Source: Rhodospirillaceae bacterium (GTDB lineage: Bacteria; Pseudomonadota; Alphaproteobacteria; DSM-16000; Inquilinaceae). Taken from it: a stretch of DNA of 64,000 bases. A model generated the notes under the pieces. It saw only the letters and a program-made list of their open reading frames with translations, made no database searches and was not told the DNA's origin. A program made the position numbers and the translations under genes. The DNA is taken from NCBI GenBank assembly GCA_020638595.1, contig JACKIG010000017.1, positions 1 through 64,000 of the forward strand, given 5' to 3'. Below are positions 27,523-36,997 of this stretch, piece by piece. Position 1 is the stretch's first letter. Every line of letters starts with the position of its first letter.

Positions 27523-27607
27523 ACCTCCGACCGAGCACACGGCGGACGGGCAAGACCCGCCAACCGGATCCGGAGCCTTCTTCAACGGCCCTGTTAGGAG
27601 TGATGGG

Positions 27608-28831
27608 GTGATCGATCAGCAGTTCCACAAGATCAAGCGCCTGCCGCCCTATGTGTTCGCCGAGGTGAATGCCATGAAGGCAAAGGCGCGCGGGGCGGGC
27701 GAGGACATCATCGACTTCGGGATGGGCAATCCCGACAGCCCGACGCCGAAGCACATCGTCGACAAGCTGGTGGCGGCCGTGCAGGACCCGCGCACCCACC
27801 GCTATTCCAACTCGCGCGGCATCCCGGGCCTGCGCAAGGCCCTGGCCGGCTATTACGGCCGCCGGTTCGGGGTGGAGCTGGACGCCGAAAGCGAGGTCGT
27901 CGCCGTCCTTGGCTCCAAGGAAGGGCTGGCCAACCTGGCACAGGCGATCACCAGCCCCGGCGACATCATCCTGGCGCCGAACCCGAGCTATCCGATTCAC
28001 ATGTTCGGGTTCATCATCGCCGGTGCGGCCATTCGCAGCCTGCCGGCCCTGGCCGGACCGGAATTCCTCACCCAGCTTGACCGGTCGTTCCGCCACAGCG
28101 TGCCGAAGCCGACCGCGCTGGTGCTGAACTATCCGGCCAACCCGACGACGCAGGTCGTCGACCTCGACTTCTATCGCGAGGTCGTCGCCTATTGCCGGAC
28201 GCACGGCATCTACATCCTGTCCGACATCGCCTATTCCGAGATCTATTTCGAAGGCGACCCGCCGCCGTCGGTGTTGCAGATCCCCGAGGCGCGGGAGATC
28301 GCGGTCGAGTTCACGTCGCTCAGCAAGACCTACTCCATGCCCGGATGGCGGATCGGCTTTGCCGCCGGCAACCAGCGGCTGATCGCCGCCCTGGCACGGG
28401 TGAAGTCGTATCTGGACTATGGGGCCTTCACGCCGGTGCAGGTAGCGGCCGCGGCGGCGCTGAACGGCCCGCAGGACTGCGTGGACGAGATGCGCGAGCT
28501 CTACCGCAACCGCAGGGACGTGCTGGTGGAGGGGCTGCGTGCCTCCGGCTGGTGGGTGCCCAGCCCGCCGGCGACGATGTTCCTGTGGGCGCCGGTACCG
28601 CCGCAATTCGCAGCCATGGGATCGCTGGAGTTCAGCAAGCTGCTGTTGCGCCATGCCAAGGTCGCGGTGTCGCCCGGCGTCGGGTTCGGGGAATACGGCG
28701 AGGGCTTCGTCCGGTTCGCACTGGTCGAGAACCGCCAACGGATCCGCCAAGCTTGCAGGAATATCAAGGCGTTCTTGAACAACACTCAGATCGACATCGA
28801 GAAGCCGGCAGGCGAACTGGTTATGTCATGA
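27608..28831 (+). CDS. Class I PLP-dependent aminotransferase (AlaC / LL-DAP aminotransferase-like)
   Basis: 407 residues from GTG 27608, with TAGGAG seven bases upstream. Fold-type I motifs are NPDSPTPKHIVDKL, GSKEGLANLAQAI, LNYPANPTTQVV, LSDIAYSEIYF and SLSKTYSMPGWRIGF, whose lysine binds PLP. This subfamily, annotated as alanine or LL-diaminopimelate aminotransferase, usually precedes homoserine dehydrogenase in alphaproteobacteria. The overlap ATGA with hom confirms coupling. It probably works with glutamate/pyruvate in alanine or aspartate-family metabolism; exact specificity is not decidable here. Confidence 0.9.
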   Translation: MIDQQFHKIKRLPPYVFAEVNAMKAKARGAGEDIIDFGMGNPDSPTPKHIVDKLVAAVQDPRTHRYSNSRGIPGLRKALAGYYGRRFGVELDAESEVVAVLGSKEGLANLAQAITSPGDIILAPNPSYPIHMFGFIIAGAAIRSLPALAGPEFLTQLDRSFRHSVPKPTALVLNYPANPTTQVVDLDFYREVVAYCRTHGIYILSDIAYSEIYFEGDPPPSVLQIPEAREIAVEFTSLSKTYSMPGWRIGFAAGNQRLIAALARVKSYLDYGAFTPVQVAAAAALNGPQDCVDEMRELYRNRRDVLVEGLRASGWWVPSPPATMFLWAPVPPQFAAMGSLEFSKLLLRHAKVAVSPGVGFGEYGEGFVRFALVENRQRIRQACRNIKAFLNNTQIDIEKPAGELVMS

Positions 28832-30135
28832 GCGACGCTCGGCCATTGGCGGTGGCCGTGGCCGGGCTCGGCACGGTGGGTGCCGAAGTCGTCCGGCTGG
28901 TCCGGGCGGCGGCCGACCTGCATGCCCAGCGATGCGGCCGCCGGCTGGAGGTCGTGGGCGTATCCGCCCGCGACCGCACGAAGGACCGCGGGGTCGACCT
29001 GGGTGGAATCGACTGGTACGACGACGCCGTGACCCTGGCGCGGTCGGCCCCGGCTGAGGTGATCATAGAGCTGATCGGCGGCAGCGACGGCGTTGCCCGG
29101 GCGGTGTGCCACGAGGCGATTGCGCAGGGCCGACACCTGGTCACGGCGAACAAGGCCCTGCTGGCGCACCATGGCGCCGAGCTGGTGTGGGCGGCGGAAG
29201 CCAAGGGCGTGGCCCTGGGCTATGAGGCCGCAGTCGCGGGCGGCATTCCCGCGGTGAAGGGAATGCGCGAGGGTCTTGCGGCCAACCGGCTGGACCGGGT
29301 CGTCGGCATCCTGAACGGCACCTGCAACTTCATCCTGACGGGCATGCGCGAGAGCGGGCGCGACTTCGCCACCGAACTGGCGACGGCGAAGGCGCGCGGC
29401 TATGCCGAAGCCGACCCGACGATGGACATCGACGGCATCGACGCCGCCCACAAGCTGGTGCTGCTGGCGCAGCTGGCGTTCAACGGCGCCATCGCCTTCG
29501 ACAGCGTCCATGTGGAAGGCATCCGCGGCCTTGCCACCACCGACATCGGCTATGCCGAGGAGCTCGGCTATCGCATCAAGCTGTTGGGGATAGCCGAACG
29601 CATGGGCGAGGGCGTGTGCCTGCGCGTGCATCCGTGCATGGTGCCCAGGGACCTGCCCATCTCCACCGTCGAGGGCGTGCTGAACGCGGTCGTGGCCTAT
29701 GGACACGAGGTGGGCGAAGTGATGATGGTCGGCCAGGGGGCGGGTGCCGGCCCCACCGCTTCGGCGGTGGTCGCCGACCTTCTGGACATTGCCCGGGGGT
29801 GCCGGGTACCGCCGCTGGGGGCGCCGGTGCAATGCCTCGCCCCGCTGACGCATGTACCGATTGCCGACCGGCAGGGTGCCTATTATCTGCGGCTGATGGT
29901 GCTGGACCGGCCTGGGGTCATCGCGGAGATTGCGGCCCATATGCGCGATCAAGGTATCAGCCTGGAAGGGTTCATCCAGCGTGCACGGTCGCCGGATGTG
30001 GCCGTGCCGGTGGTGATGACGACCCATGAGACGACGGAGTCGGCCATGCAGGCCGCGCTGGGCGAGATCGCCGCGCTGCCTGTCGTTCTCGAAGCGCCGG
30101 TGCTGATCCGGATCGAAACCCTGAACCATCAGTGA
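28828..30135 (+). CDS. hom: Homoserine dehydrogenase
   Basis: 435 residues. It reduces aspartate semialdehyde to homoserine for threonine and methionine synthesis. The NAD(P) motif is VAVAGLGTVGAEVV. The catalytic region includes TANKALLAHHG, YEAAVAGGIPAVKGMREGL, GILNGTCNFILTGM and EADPTMDIDGIDAAHKLVLL. A C-terminal ACT domain (about 350-430, YYLRLMVLDRPGVIAEIAAH) is the likely threonine-feedback site. ATG 28828 overlaps the aminotransferase stop. Confidence 0.96.
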   Translation: MSDARPLAVAVAGLGTVGAEVVRLVRAAADLHAQRCGRRLEVVGVSARDRTKDRGVDLGGIDWYDDAVTLARSAPAEVIIELIGGSDGVARAVCHEAIAQGRHLVTANKALLAHHGAELVWAAEAKGVALGYEAAVAGGIPAVKGMREGLAANRLDRVVGILNGTCNFILTGMRESGRDFATELATAKARGYAEADPTMDIDGIDAAHKLVLLAQLAFNGAIAFDSVHVEGIRGLATTDIGYAEELGYRIKLLGIAERMGEGVCLRVHPCMVPRDLPISTVEGVLNAVVAYGHEVGEVMMVGQGAGAGPTASAVVADLLDIARGCRVPPLGAPVQCLAPLTHVPIADRQGAYYLRLMVLDRPGVIAEIAAHMRDQGISLEGFIQRARSPDVAVPVVMTTHETTESAMQAALGEIAALPVVLEAPVLIRIETLNHQ

Positions 30136-30154
30136 GCGGGGGAGGCGAGGCGGG

Positions 30155-31144
30155 ATGCCCAGCGACGCGCATATGGACCGCAACCTGGCCCTCGAGGCCG
30201 TCCGGGTCACGGAGGCGGCGGCCCTGGCCGCCTTTCAATTCATGGGCCGGGGCGACGACATCCAGGGGGAGCAGGCGGCGATCCTGGCGATGCGCCGCGC
30301 CCTGAACGGCCTTGCCATCGCCGGCACCGTCGTCATCGGCGAGGGTGAGGATGGCGACGATGTCGCCATCCCGCCGGGACTGCTGGTCGGGTCCGGCGAG
30401 GGGCCGGCGCTCGACCTGGCCGTGAACCCGCTGGAGGGGGCGACGATCGCGGCGCTCGGCGGTCCCAACGCCATCTCCGCCGTGGCCATGGCCAGCAAGA
30501 ACGGCCTGTTGGCCGTGCCCCCGATCTACATGGAGAAGATCGCCGTCGGCGGCGGCCTGCCCGCGGATGTCGTCAGCCTTGATGCCAGTCCTGCGGAGAA
30601 CCTGAAGGCTTTGAGCCGCGCCCTTGGCACGGATGTGGCCGACCTGACCGCCTGCGTGCTCGACCGGCCCCGGCACGAGATGCTGGTGGCGAAGATCCGC
30701 GAGGCCGGGGCGCGCGTGATGCTGATCCAGGATGGCGACGTGTCCGGCGTGGTGGCGACGGCCGAGCCGATGAGCGGCGTCGACATCTACCTGGGCGTGG
30801 GCGGCGCGACGGAGGGCATCCTGGCCGCGGCGGCCTTGCGCTGCGTCGGCGGGCAGATGCAGGGGCGGCTGGCGCCGCGATCCAGCGAGGAGCGCGCGCA
30901 GGCCCTGGCCCTGGGACACACTGACCCTGACCGTATCTTCACCATCGACGACATGGCCGCGGGTGAAGTGATGTTCGCCGCGACCGGCGTGACGTCAGGA
31001 TCGCTGCTGCGCGGGATCCACCGGTTGGGCAGCGGTGCTGTGACCCATTCGATCGTCATGCGCTCGCAAACGGGAACGGTCCGGCGGATCGAGGCCCATC
31101 ATCGGCCGAACGGGTCCGTGCCCGGCCCCCGTGGGCGCGCCTGA
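30155..31144 (+). CDS. glpX: GlpX-type class II fructose-1,6-bisphosphatase with altered active-site residues
   Basis: 329 residues, in the usual hom-glpX-recJ position. The fold signature is strong: RVTEAAALAAFQFMGRGDD, TVVIGEGE, DIYLGVGGATEGILAAAALR, FAATGVTSGSLLRGI. The E. coli metal-ligand equivalents D34 (GRGDD), E63 (GEGE) and the Glu of GGATEG remain. However, the near-invariant DPLEGT motif reads N91-P-L-E-G-A96, so the metal-binding Asp is Asn and the Thr is Ala. The stretch after GEGE (DGDDVAIPPG) also departs from the usual RDEAPML. The frame is intact and otherwise conserved. It may be a weak, altered or regulatory relative. The identity of the family is secure; the activity is doubtful. 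Confidence 0.85.
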   Translation: MPSDAHMDRNLALEAVRVTEAAALAAFQFMGRGDDIQGEQAAILAMRRALNGLAIAGTVVIGEGEDGDDVAIPPGLLVGSGEGPALDLAVNPLEGATIAALGGPNAISAVAMASKNGLLAVPPIYMEKIAVGGGLPADVVSLDASPAENLKALSRALGTDVADLTACVLDRPRHEMLVAKIREAGARVMLIQDGDVSGVVATAEPMSGVDIYLGVGGATEGILAAAALRCVGGQMQGRLAPRSSEERAQALALGHTDPDRIFTIDDMAAGEVMFAATGVTSGSLLRGIHRLGSGAVTHSIVMRSQTGTVRRIEAHHRPNGSVPGPRGRA

Positions 31145-32945
31145 GGCGGACCCGCGGGTCCGGACCGGCCCGATGGACGCCCTGGACCGCCTGCAGCCGG
31201 TCAGCGGCCGTCCGTGGCGGATGCGGCCGGTCGACCTGCGCGTTGCGCGGGCGATCCAGGAACGCTACGGCCTGCCGGAGCTGCTGGCCCGGGTCGTCGT
31301 CGGCCGCGGCGTGTCGCTGGACGAGGTGGAGCACCATCTGGCGCCCAGCCTGCGCCATGGGCTGCCGAACCCGTCGATCCTCAAGGACATGGACAAGGCC
31401 GCCGAACGGATCGCCCGGGCCATCCGTTCGCGCGAGCCGACAGCCGTGTTCGCCGACTACGATGTCGACGGTGCCGCGGCGGCCGCCGTCCTGATCCGCC
31501 AGTTCCGCGCCCTTGGCCACGGGGCGCAGCTCTATGTTCCCGACCGCCGTGGCGAGGGCTACGGACTGAATGCCGCCGCATTGACCGCGCTGGCGGCCCA
31601 GGGCGTGCGCCTGGTGATTGCGGTGGATTGCGGTACCACGGCGTTCGAGGCGCTGGCCGCGGGGGCCGCGGCCGGGCTGGAGGTCATCGTTCTCGACCAC
31701 CATTCGCCCGAAGCGGGGCTGCCGCCGGCCTATGCGCTGGTCAACCCGAACAGGCTGGACGAAAGCGCGGAGACGACGCGTCAGCTGGGCGCGGTGGCGG
31801 CCTGCGGGCTGGCCTTCCTGGCGGCGGTTGCCGTCAACCGGGCGATGCGCAACGCCGGCGGCTTCGCCGGACGGGCAGAACCCGACCTGCGCGAGCTCCT
31901 GGACATCGTCGCCCTGGGCACGGTGTGCGATGTCGTGCCCTTGTCCGGCGTCAACCGGGTCTTCGTCGCCCGCGGGCTGCAAGCGATGGCACGCCGCCGC
32001 AATTGCGGGCTTGCCGCCCTGGCCGACCGGGCGGGCATCGCCCAGCCGGTGGATGCCGAGCATCTGGGGTTCCTGTTGGGTCCCCGCATCAACGCCGGCG
32101 GGCGCATCGGCCGCGCCGACCTGGGCGCCCGGCTGCTGGCCACCGACGACCCGCTGGAGGCGGCGGAGATCGCCGGCATTCTGGACGGCCACAACGCCGA
32201 CCGCAGGGCGATCGAAGCGGCGGTGCTGGATGCGGCCCTGATGGCGGCGGAACGGGACGGCCCGCCGGGGGCGCTGGTCATGGCGGCGGGCGAGGGCTGG
32301 CACGAGGGGGTCGTCGGCATCGTCGCCGCACGGCTGAAGGAGCGGTACCAGCGCCCGGCCATCGTCGCCGCCGTCACCGAAGGCATTGCCAAGGGGTCCG
32401 GCCGGTCGATGCCCGGGATCGACCTGGGGGCAGCGGTCGCGGACGCACGGCGTGCCGGCCTGGTGATCGCCGGCGGCGGGCACCCGATGGCCGCCGGGTT
32501 TACCGCGTCTGCCGACCGGCTGGAGGAGCTGCGGGCCTTCCTGGCCGACCGCATGGGTGCGACGCGGGCGACGGCTGCCGCCCAGACCATCGACCTGGAT
32601 GGCACCATGGCCGTGTCGGCCGCCCTGGACGGTACGATGGCGACGTCGCTGGCCCGCCTCGGGCCGTTCGGCTCCGGCTATCCGGAGCCGCGCTTCCTGG
32701 TGCCGGCGGCCCGCGTGGTCCAGGCCGCGACGGTCGGCAGCGACCACATCCGGTTCCGGTTGACCGATGCCGGCGGGCACTGGCTGGGGGCGATCGCCTT
32801 CCGGGCCGCCGGAACGCCGTTGGGCGATGCCCTGCTGGCCGGCGGGTCTGCCGCACTGCACCTGGTCGGGGCGCTGCGCATCGACCGCTGGCAGGGCCGC
32901 GAACGCGTGAGCTTTCGCGTGGAGGACGCCGCCAGGCCCTGGTGA
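31131..32945 (+). CDS. recJ: Single-stranded-DNA exonuclease RecJ
   Basis: 604 residues from GTG 31131, which overlaps glpX by 14 bases; ATG 31173 is an alternative start, 14 codons later. It degrades single-stranded DNA 5' to 3' in recombination and mismatch repair. DHH-family motifs are VFADYDVDGAAAAAVL, VIAVDCGT, VLDHHSPE and NPNRLDES. The DHHA1 domain follows (GEGWHEGVVGIVAARLKERY, IAKGSGRSMPGIDL, GGGHPMAAGF), with a C-terminal OB-like region (VGSDHIRFRLTDAGGHWLGA). The length is normal. Confidence 0.94.
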   Translation: MGAPEADPRVRTGPMDALDRLQPVSGRPWRMRPVDLRVARAIQERYGLPELLARVVVGRGVSLDEVEHHLAPSLRHGLPNPSILKDMDKAAERIARAIRSREPTAVFADYDVDGAAAAAVLIRQFRALGHGAQLYVPDRRGEGYGLNAAALTALAAQGVRLVIAVDCGTTAFEALAAGAAAGLEVIVLDHHSPEAGLPPAYALVNPNRLDESAETTRQLGAVAACGLAFLAAVAVNRAMRNAGGFAGRAEPDLRELLDIVALGTVCDVVPLSGVNRVFVARGLQAMARRRNCGLAALADRAGIAQPVDAEHLGFLLGPRINAGGRIGRADLGARLLATDDPLEAAEIAGILDGHNADRRAIEAAVLDAALMAAERDGPPGALVMAAGEGWHEGVVGIVAARLKERYQRPAIVAAVTEGIAKGSGRSMPGIDLGAAVADARRAGLVIAGGGHPMAAGFTASADRLEELRAFLADRMGATRATAAAQTIDLDGTMAVSAALDGTMATSLARLGPFGSGYPEPRFLVPAARVVQAATVGSDHIRFRLTDAGGHWLGAIAFRAAGTPLGDALLAGGSAALHLVGALRIDRWQGRERVSFRVEDAARPW

Positions 32946-33156
32946 ATTTCGCAGGTGCGAAAGACCTGCGGTGGCCGCCGGCCGGCGAATGTGCTAGCAT
33001 GTCTGACTTCATCGCCGCCGAGGCTGTGATCCGCGGCGCAGACCGGCTTTCTCCAGGGATGCCCAGGGTTTCGGCGGAGTGGCGTGGCTGCCGCCGAACG
33101 GCGCTGCCGGGCGGGCGGCGATCCATGAAAAGCAAACCCTTGGAGGGATCAATCCC

Positions 33157-34389
33157 ATGTTACGAGGCAAGGTGGTGGTCGCACAGGGGGGCGGCCCGAC
33201 GGCGGTGATCAACCAGTCCTTGGCTGGCGTCGTTGTCGAAGCCCGCAAGATCCCGGCTGTCGAGCGCGTATACGGCGCATTCCATGGCGTGCGCGGCATC
33301 GTCGACGAAGAATTCATGGATCTCACGCAAGAGACGACGCACAACCTGGAGGAAGTGGCCAACACGCCGTCGTCGGCCCTTGGCAGCACCCGCGACAAGC
33401 CCGACCGGAAGTACTGCAACGAGATCTTCCAGGTGATGCGGGCGCACGAGGTCTCCACCTTCTTCTACATCGGCGGAAACGATTCTTCGGATACGATCCG
33501 CATCGTCGCCGAAGAAGCGGCCGCCGCCAACTATCGCCTGCGCTGCATCCACATCCCCAAGACGATCGACAACGACCTGGTGGTCAACGACCACTGCCCG
33601 GGCTTCCCGTCGGCGGCGCGCTATGTCGCCAGCGCCTTTGCCGGCATCAACCTGGACAACTGGTCGCTGCCGGGGGTGTATATCGGCATCGTCATGGGCC
33701 GGCACGCCGGCTTCCTGACCGCGGCCTCGGCCCTGGGCCAGAAGTACCGGGACGACGGCCCGCACCTGATCTACATGCCGGAACGCAACTTCGACACCGA
33801 CCGCTTCCTGACCGACGTCAAGACGGCCTACGAGAAGTGGGGCCGCTGCATCGTCGCCGTGTCGGAGGGCATCCACGATGCCGAGGGCACGCCGATCATC
33901 ACCAAGCTGGCACAGACCGTGGAACGCGACGCCCACGGCAATGTCCAGCTGTCGGGCACCGGGGCGCTGGCCGACCTCTTGACCGATGTCATCAAGACGA
34001 AGCTGGGCATCTCGCGGGTCCGCGGCGACACCTTCGGCTATCCGCAGCGCTCGTTCCTGGGCTGCGTTTCCGATGTCGACCAGCGCGAGGCGCGGGAGGT
34101 AGGCGAAAAGGCGGTGCAGTACGCGCGCTGGCGCGAGGAGAACGGGTCGGTGACGATCCACCGCACCGGCTTCTATTCCGTCGAATACCACCTGTCGCCG
34201 CTGGAGGACATCGCCGGCAAGACCAAGGTCATGCCGGATGAGTTCATCAATGCCGCCGGCACGGGTGTGACGGATGCCTTCCGCCTCTACCTGCGACCCC
34301 TGTTGGGCAAGGGCATGCCGGACGCCTTCCGTCTGCGCAACTACCCGGTGCCCAAGATCCTGGCCCAGCAGGCCGCAGCCTCGGAATAG
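33157..34389 (+). CDS. pfp: Pyrophosphate-type 6-phosphofructokinase
   Basis: 410 residues. ATG 33157 follows TGGAGGG. It phosphorylates fructose 6-phosphate, most likely with PPi: QGGGPTAVINQSLAG opens the protein, and the nucleotide/PPi-site motif is GGNDSSDTIRIVAE, with Asp-Ser where ATP enzymes have GGDGS. PKTIDNDLVVNDHCPGFPSA and IVMGRHAGFLTAASAL are standard PfkA-superfamily blocks. A reversible PPi enzyme would matter if the upstream GlpX is inactive, since it can run in the gluconeogenic direction. A terminator hairpin follows. Confidence 0.92.
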   Translation: MLRGKVVVAQGGGPTAVINQSLAGVVVEARKIPAVERVYGAFHGVRGIVDEEFMDLTQETTHNLEEVANTPSSALGSTRDKPDRKYCNEIFQVMRAHEVSTFFYIGGNDSSDTIRIVAEEAAAANYRLRCIHIPKTIDNDLVVNDHCPGFPSAARYVASAFAGINLDNWSLPGVYIGIVMGRHAGFLTAASALGQKYRDDGPHLIYMPERNFDTDRFLTDVKTAYEKWGRCIVAVSEGIHDAEGTPIITKLAQTVERDAHGNVQLSGTGALADLLTDVIKTKLGISRVRGDTFGYPQRSFLGCVSDVDQREAREVGEKAVQYARWREENGSVTIHRTGFYSVEYHLSPLEDIAGKTKVMPDEFINAAGTGVTDAFRLYLRPLLGKGMPDAFRLRNYPVPKILAQQAAASE

Positions 34390-34407
34390 CCGGGCGACAG
34401 CGGGATG

Positions 34408-34435
34408 GGGCGGCCCGATGATGGGCCGCCCTTTT
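34408..34435 (+). terminator. Intrinsic terminator after pfp
   Basis: A perfect 9-bp stem (GGGCGGCCC / GGGCCGCCC) with a 6-base loop is followed directly by TTTT, 18 bases after the pfp stop. Confidence 0.85.
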
Positions 34436-34488
34436 CCTTGATTTCGAAGCCTTGCCGGTCTACATCGACGGCGGCTTGAACGACCTTG

Positions 34489-34564
34489 GACCCCATCGTC
34501 TAGAGGCCTAGGACATCACCCTTTCACGGTGAAGACGCGGGTTCGACTCCCGCTGGGGTCGCCA
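34489..34564 (+). tRNA. tRNA-Glu (anticodon TTC)
   Basis: A 76-base cloverleaf with encoded CCA. The acceptor arm pairs GACCCCA with TGGGGTC, the D arm contains TAGAGGCCTAGGA, the anticodon loop CTTTCAC places TTC at 34523-34525, and the T arm is CGGGTTCGACTCCCG. The D-arm and anticodon sequence match bacterial tRNA-Glu closely. Confidence 0.97.
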
Positions 34565-34637
34565 GCCGGTTTCGGTCGCCGGTTGCGCAAGCGACGGCAT
34601 CGCGGTCGCTGCCGTCCGAACCGGTCCGCCCGGGTCG

Positions 34638-35072
34638 CTACGGCTGGAGCACGAGCGGAAGCACCGTGCGGCCGGGCGGGTAGCCCTCGCCATCGGACAC
34701 ATCCTCCTCATACACCTCCAGGTGCCCGATCTGCCGTTCGGCGACCGTGTAGTCCACGGTGAAGGCGAAGGCGGCCGATCCGTCGACGCCGCCGCCGGAT
34801 GTGAAGCCGTTGGCCAGGACGCTGCCGTCCCGCGCCAGCAGCTGCCACACCACGGTGCCTTCGAAGGTGCGCGAGCAGCCGCTGACCTCGAAGCCGCTGG
34901 ATACGCGGGCACCCGCCGTCGGCGCCATCGCGATGACGAACGCCGCGCCGTCCAGCGCACCATCGCCGTTATCGCAGGCCCCGGCACCGGCCCACGGCCG
35001 GGTCGGACCCATGGTGCAGGCCAGCATGACCACGGCCGACGATGCGAGCAGTCTCCAGCGATTTGCCGTCAT
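34638..35072 (-). CDS. Gmad2-domain lipoprotein
   Basis: 144 residues. The N-terminus is a lipoprotein-like signal (SSAVVMLACTM, Cys 19). Residues about 45-140 show the Gmad2 immunoglobulin-like pattern: SGFEVSGCSRTFEGTVVWQL, DGSVLANGFTSGG, FTVDYTVAERQIGHLEVYEE, then a valine-leucine strand at the end. Gmad2 domains occur in envelope proteins and in GerM-like proteins; the role here is unknown. The gene stands alone between the tRNA and a divergent secreted-protein gene. Confidence 0.72.
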   Translation of the reverse strand: MTANRWRLLASSAVVMLACTMGPTRPWAGAGACDNGDGALDGAAFVIAMAPTAGARVSSGFEVSGCSRTFEGTVVWQLLARDGSVLANGFTSGGGVDGSAAFAFTVDYTVAERQIGHLEVYEEDVSDGEGYPPGRTVLPLVLQP

Positions 35073-35283
35073 GCGATGGGTCCTTCCCGTTTGCCAAGTG
35101 TTGCCAGGCGTCCGGCGGACTATCCGATGATCCGCTGCGCGATGCCACCCCGGCGGCGCTGGGACGGCCGGGTTGGCGTGCCCGCGGGGTCTGGGTTAGG
35201 GTGTTCGGCCGGCGGGCCCCTCTACGTGACCATTCCGGCAGGCGGCCTGATGCCCGGACGTGGAAGAGGAGAACGGCGGATCC

Positions 35284-36018
35284 ATGCGGCGGGCGACATG
35301 CACTGCGATATCTGCGGACCGCCGCACGGCGCGGCTTTGCCGGCGCCTGGTTCCGGCGGCCCTGCTGCTGGGTGCCGTGATGGCGTGGGCCGGTCCGGCA
35401 TCGGCGGACGGTGCGGTCGGATCGCCGTCGGTCGGGCAGACGCGGGTGGAGATCCGCCAGCATGGCCAGCCGGTGCCGCTGGTCCCGGATCGGGCGGGCG
35501 TGCTGCATGCGGCGCTGGATCGCACCGCCTTTGCGATGCTGTTCCCCCGCACGGTCTTCGCAATGGCCGACTACCAGACCCGGGAACCCAATGTGCGCAT
35601 CTTCATTTCCGCAGATGCGCGCCTGTTCGACTATGTCCGCACACCGGCTTTCGTCGACCGGGTCGGCCCCGCGCACGCCTACGCGATGCCGGCGCCGGGC
35701 GAACACTACCTGATGCTGACGGAGGTCGATTTCGACCGGTTGATGACGGCCCACAACTACATGGTCGATTACCGCCTGGATATCGACGGGGCCGACGTGC
35801 TCGGCCTGACGGTGGAACGGATCGTGGAGCGCGACATGACCGACCGGCTGCCCGCCGGCCCGTCGCCGCTCTATGCCGTCGTGGTGATCCACCTGGCGCC
35901 GCCGACGGGGGACATGACCGACCCCGGCGCCGGCCCGCAGGCATTGACCCCGGCCCTGATCGACTATCTGGAACTGACCTTTCCCGACCGCACCGCGTGG
36001 CTGCCGCCGTCCCCCTGA
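35284..36018 (+). CDS. Secreted protein of unknown function
   Basis: 244 residues from ATG 35284 with purine-rich GGAAGAGGAG upstream. A signal peptide occupies about residues 20-42 (LVPAALLLGAVMAWAGPASA). The mature protein is mixed alpha/beta with TRVEIRQHGQPVPLVPDRAG, YQTREPNVRIFISADARLFD and VVVIHLAPPTGDM; no domain is recognised. It converges on the cation exchanger gene with 22 bases between stops. Confidence 0.62.
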   Translation: MRRATCTAISADRRTARLCRRLVPAALLLGAVMAWAGPASADGAVGSPSVGQTRVEIRQHGQPVPLVPDRAGVLHAALDRTAFAMLFPRTVFAMADYQTREPNVRIFISADARLFDYVRTPAFVDRVGPAHAYAMPAPGEHYLMLTEVDFDRLMTAHNYMVDYRLDIDGADVLGLTVERIVERDMTDRLPAGPSPLYAVVVIHLAPPTGDMTDPGAGPQALTPALIDYLELTFPDRTAWLPPSP

Positions 36019-36040
36019 CGGCATCGGCAGTCCCTTGGGA

Positions 36041-36997
36041 TTACGCAGCCCCGGCAGCGAGCACGGCCAGATAGCCGCCGTAGCCGGCCAGGAGCACGCC
36101 GCCTTCACGCCGGGTAATCCGCCAGCCGGTGATGGCCATGACGATGGCCAGCCCCGTCACCGCGAGCATGACCCAGAGGTCGAAGGCGATGATGTCGCGC
36201 GGGACGGCCAGCGGTTCCACCAGTGCCGCCACGCCGAGGATGCCGAGAACATTGAAGATGTTGCTGCCGACGACGTTGCCGAAGGCGACATCGCCCTGGC
36301 GGCGGATCGCAGCGGTCACGGATGTCGCCAGTTCCGGCAGGGACGTGCCGACGGCCACCAGAGTCAGGCCGATCACCGACTCCGACACGCCGGCCTGGCG
36401 CGCCAGTTCGATGGCGGCGTCTACCAGCAAACGTGCCCCCAGGATCGTCAGGGCAATGCCGATGCCCGTGATGCCCAGCCATATCCACAGGGGCCAGGCC
36501 GGGGCGGCGACGATGGCGGCTTCCTGTTCGTGCACCTGCTTTGCCGCCATCTGCGATCGCCGTTCGCTGAGATAGGTGTACCCGGTGTAGACGGCGATCG
36601 ACGCCACAAGAGCAATGCCGGCGACGCGCCCGACGCTGCCGACCATCATGACGGCCGCGGCAAGGGCGGCTGACAGGGCCAGCACCCAGCCGTCGCGGCG
36701 GAACGCGACCGGATTGCAGGCGATCGGTGCGATGATCGCGGCAACGCCAAGGATCAGCAGGATATTGGCGATGTTGCTGCCCACGACATTGCCGATGGCC
36801 ACGCCGTCGGATCCGGCCAGTGCGGCGTTGATGCTGGTCACAAGCTCCGGCATCGAGGTTCCGAAGCCGACCAGCGTCAGGCCGATGACCAGCGGCGAGA
36901 CGCCGATGCGACGGGCCACGGCAACGGCACCCCGCACCAGGATGTCGCCGCCGACCGCCAGCATCACCAGGCCACCGAACAGGGACAGCGCCAGCAT
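36041..36997 (-). CDS. Calcium/sodium antiporter, YrbG-type (CaCA superfamily)
   Basis: 318 residues, ten or so transmembrane helices in two inverted halves. Each half carries the ion-binding alpha repeat: GFGTSMPELVTSINAALAG (about 45-63) and VAVGTSLPELATSVTAAIRR (about 210-229). Each is followed by GNVVGSNI. The protein would exchange Na+ or H+ for Ca2+ across the inner membrane. Length and both repeats are complete. Confidence 0.92.
   Translation of the reverse strand: MLALSLFGGLVMLAVGGDILVRGAVAVARRIGVSPLVIGLTLVGFGTSMPELVTSINAALAGSDGVAIGNVVGSNIANILLILGVAAIIAPIACNPVAFRRDGWVLALSAALAAAVMMVGSVGRVAGIALVASIAVYTGYTYLSERRSQMAAKQVHEQEAAIVAAPAWPLWIWLGITGIGIALTILGARLLVDAAIELARQAGVSESVIGLTLVAVGTSLPELATSVTAAIRRQGDVAFGNVVGSNIFNVLGILGVAALVEPLAVPRDIIAFDLWVMLAVTGLAIVMAITGWRITRREGGVLLAGYGGYLAVLAAGAA

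Noticed and set aside
30155..31144. glpX considered as a pseudogene
   Set aside because: The frame is intact and most motifs, including other metal ligands, are conserved; substitutions alone do not prove loss.
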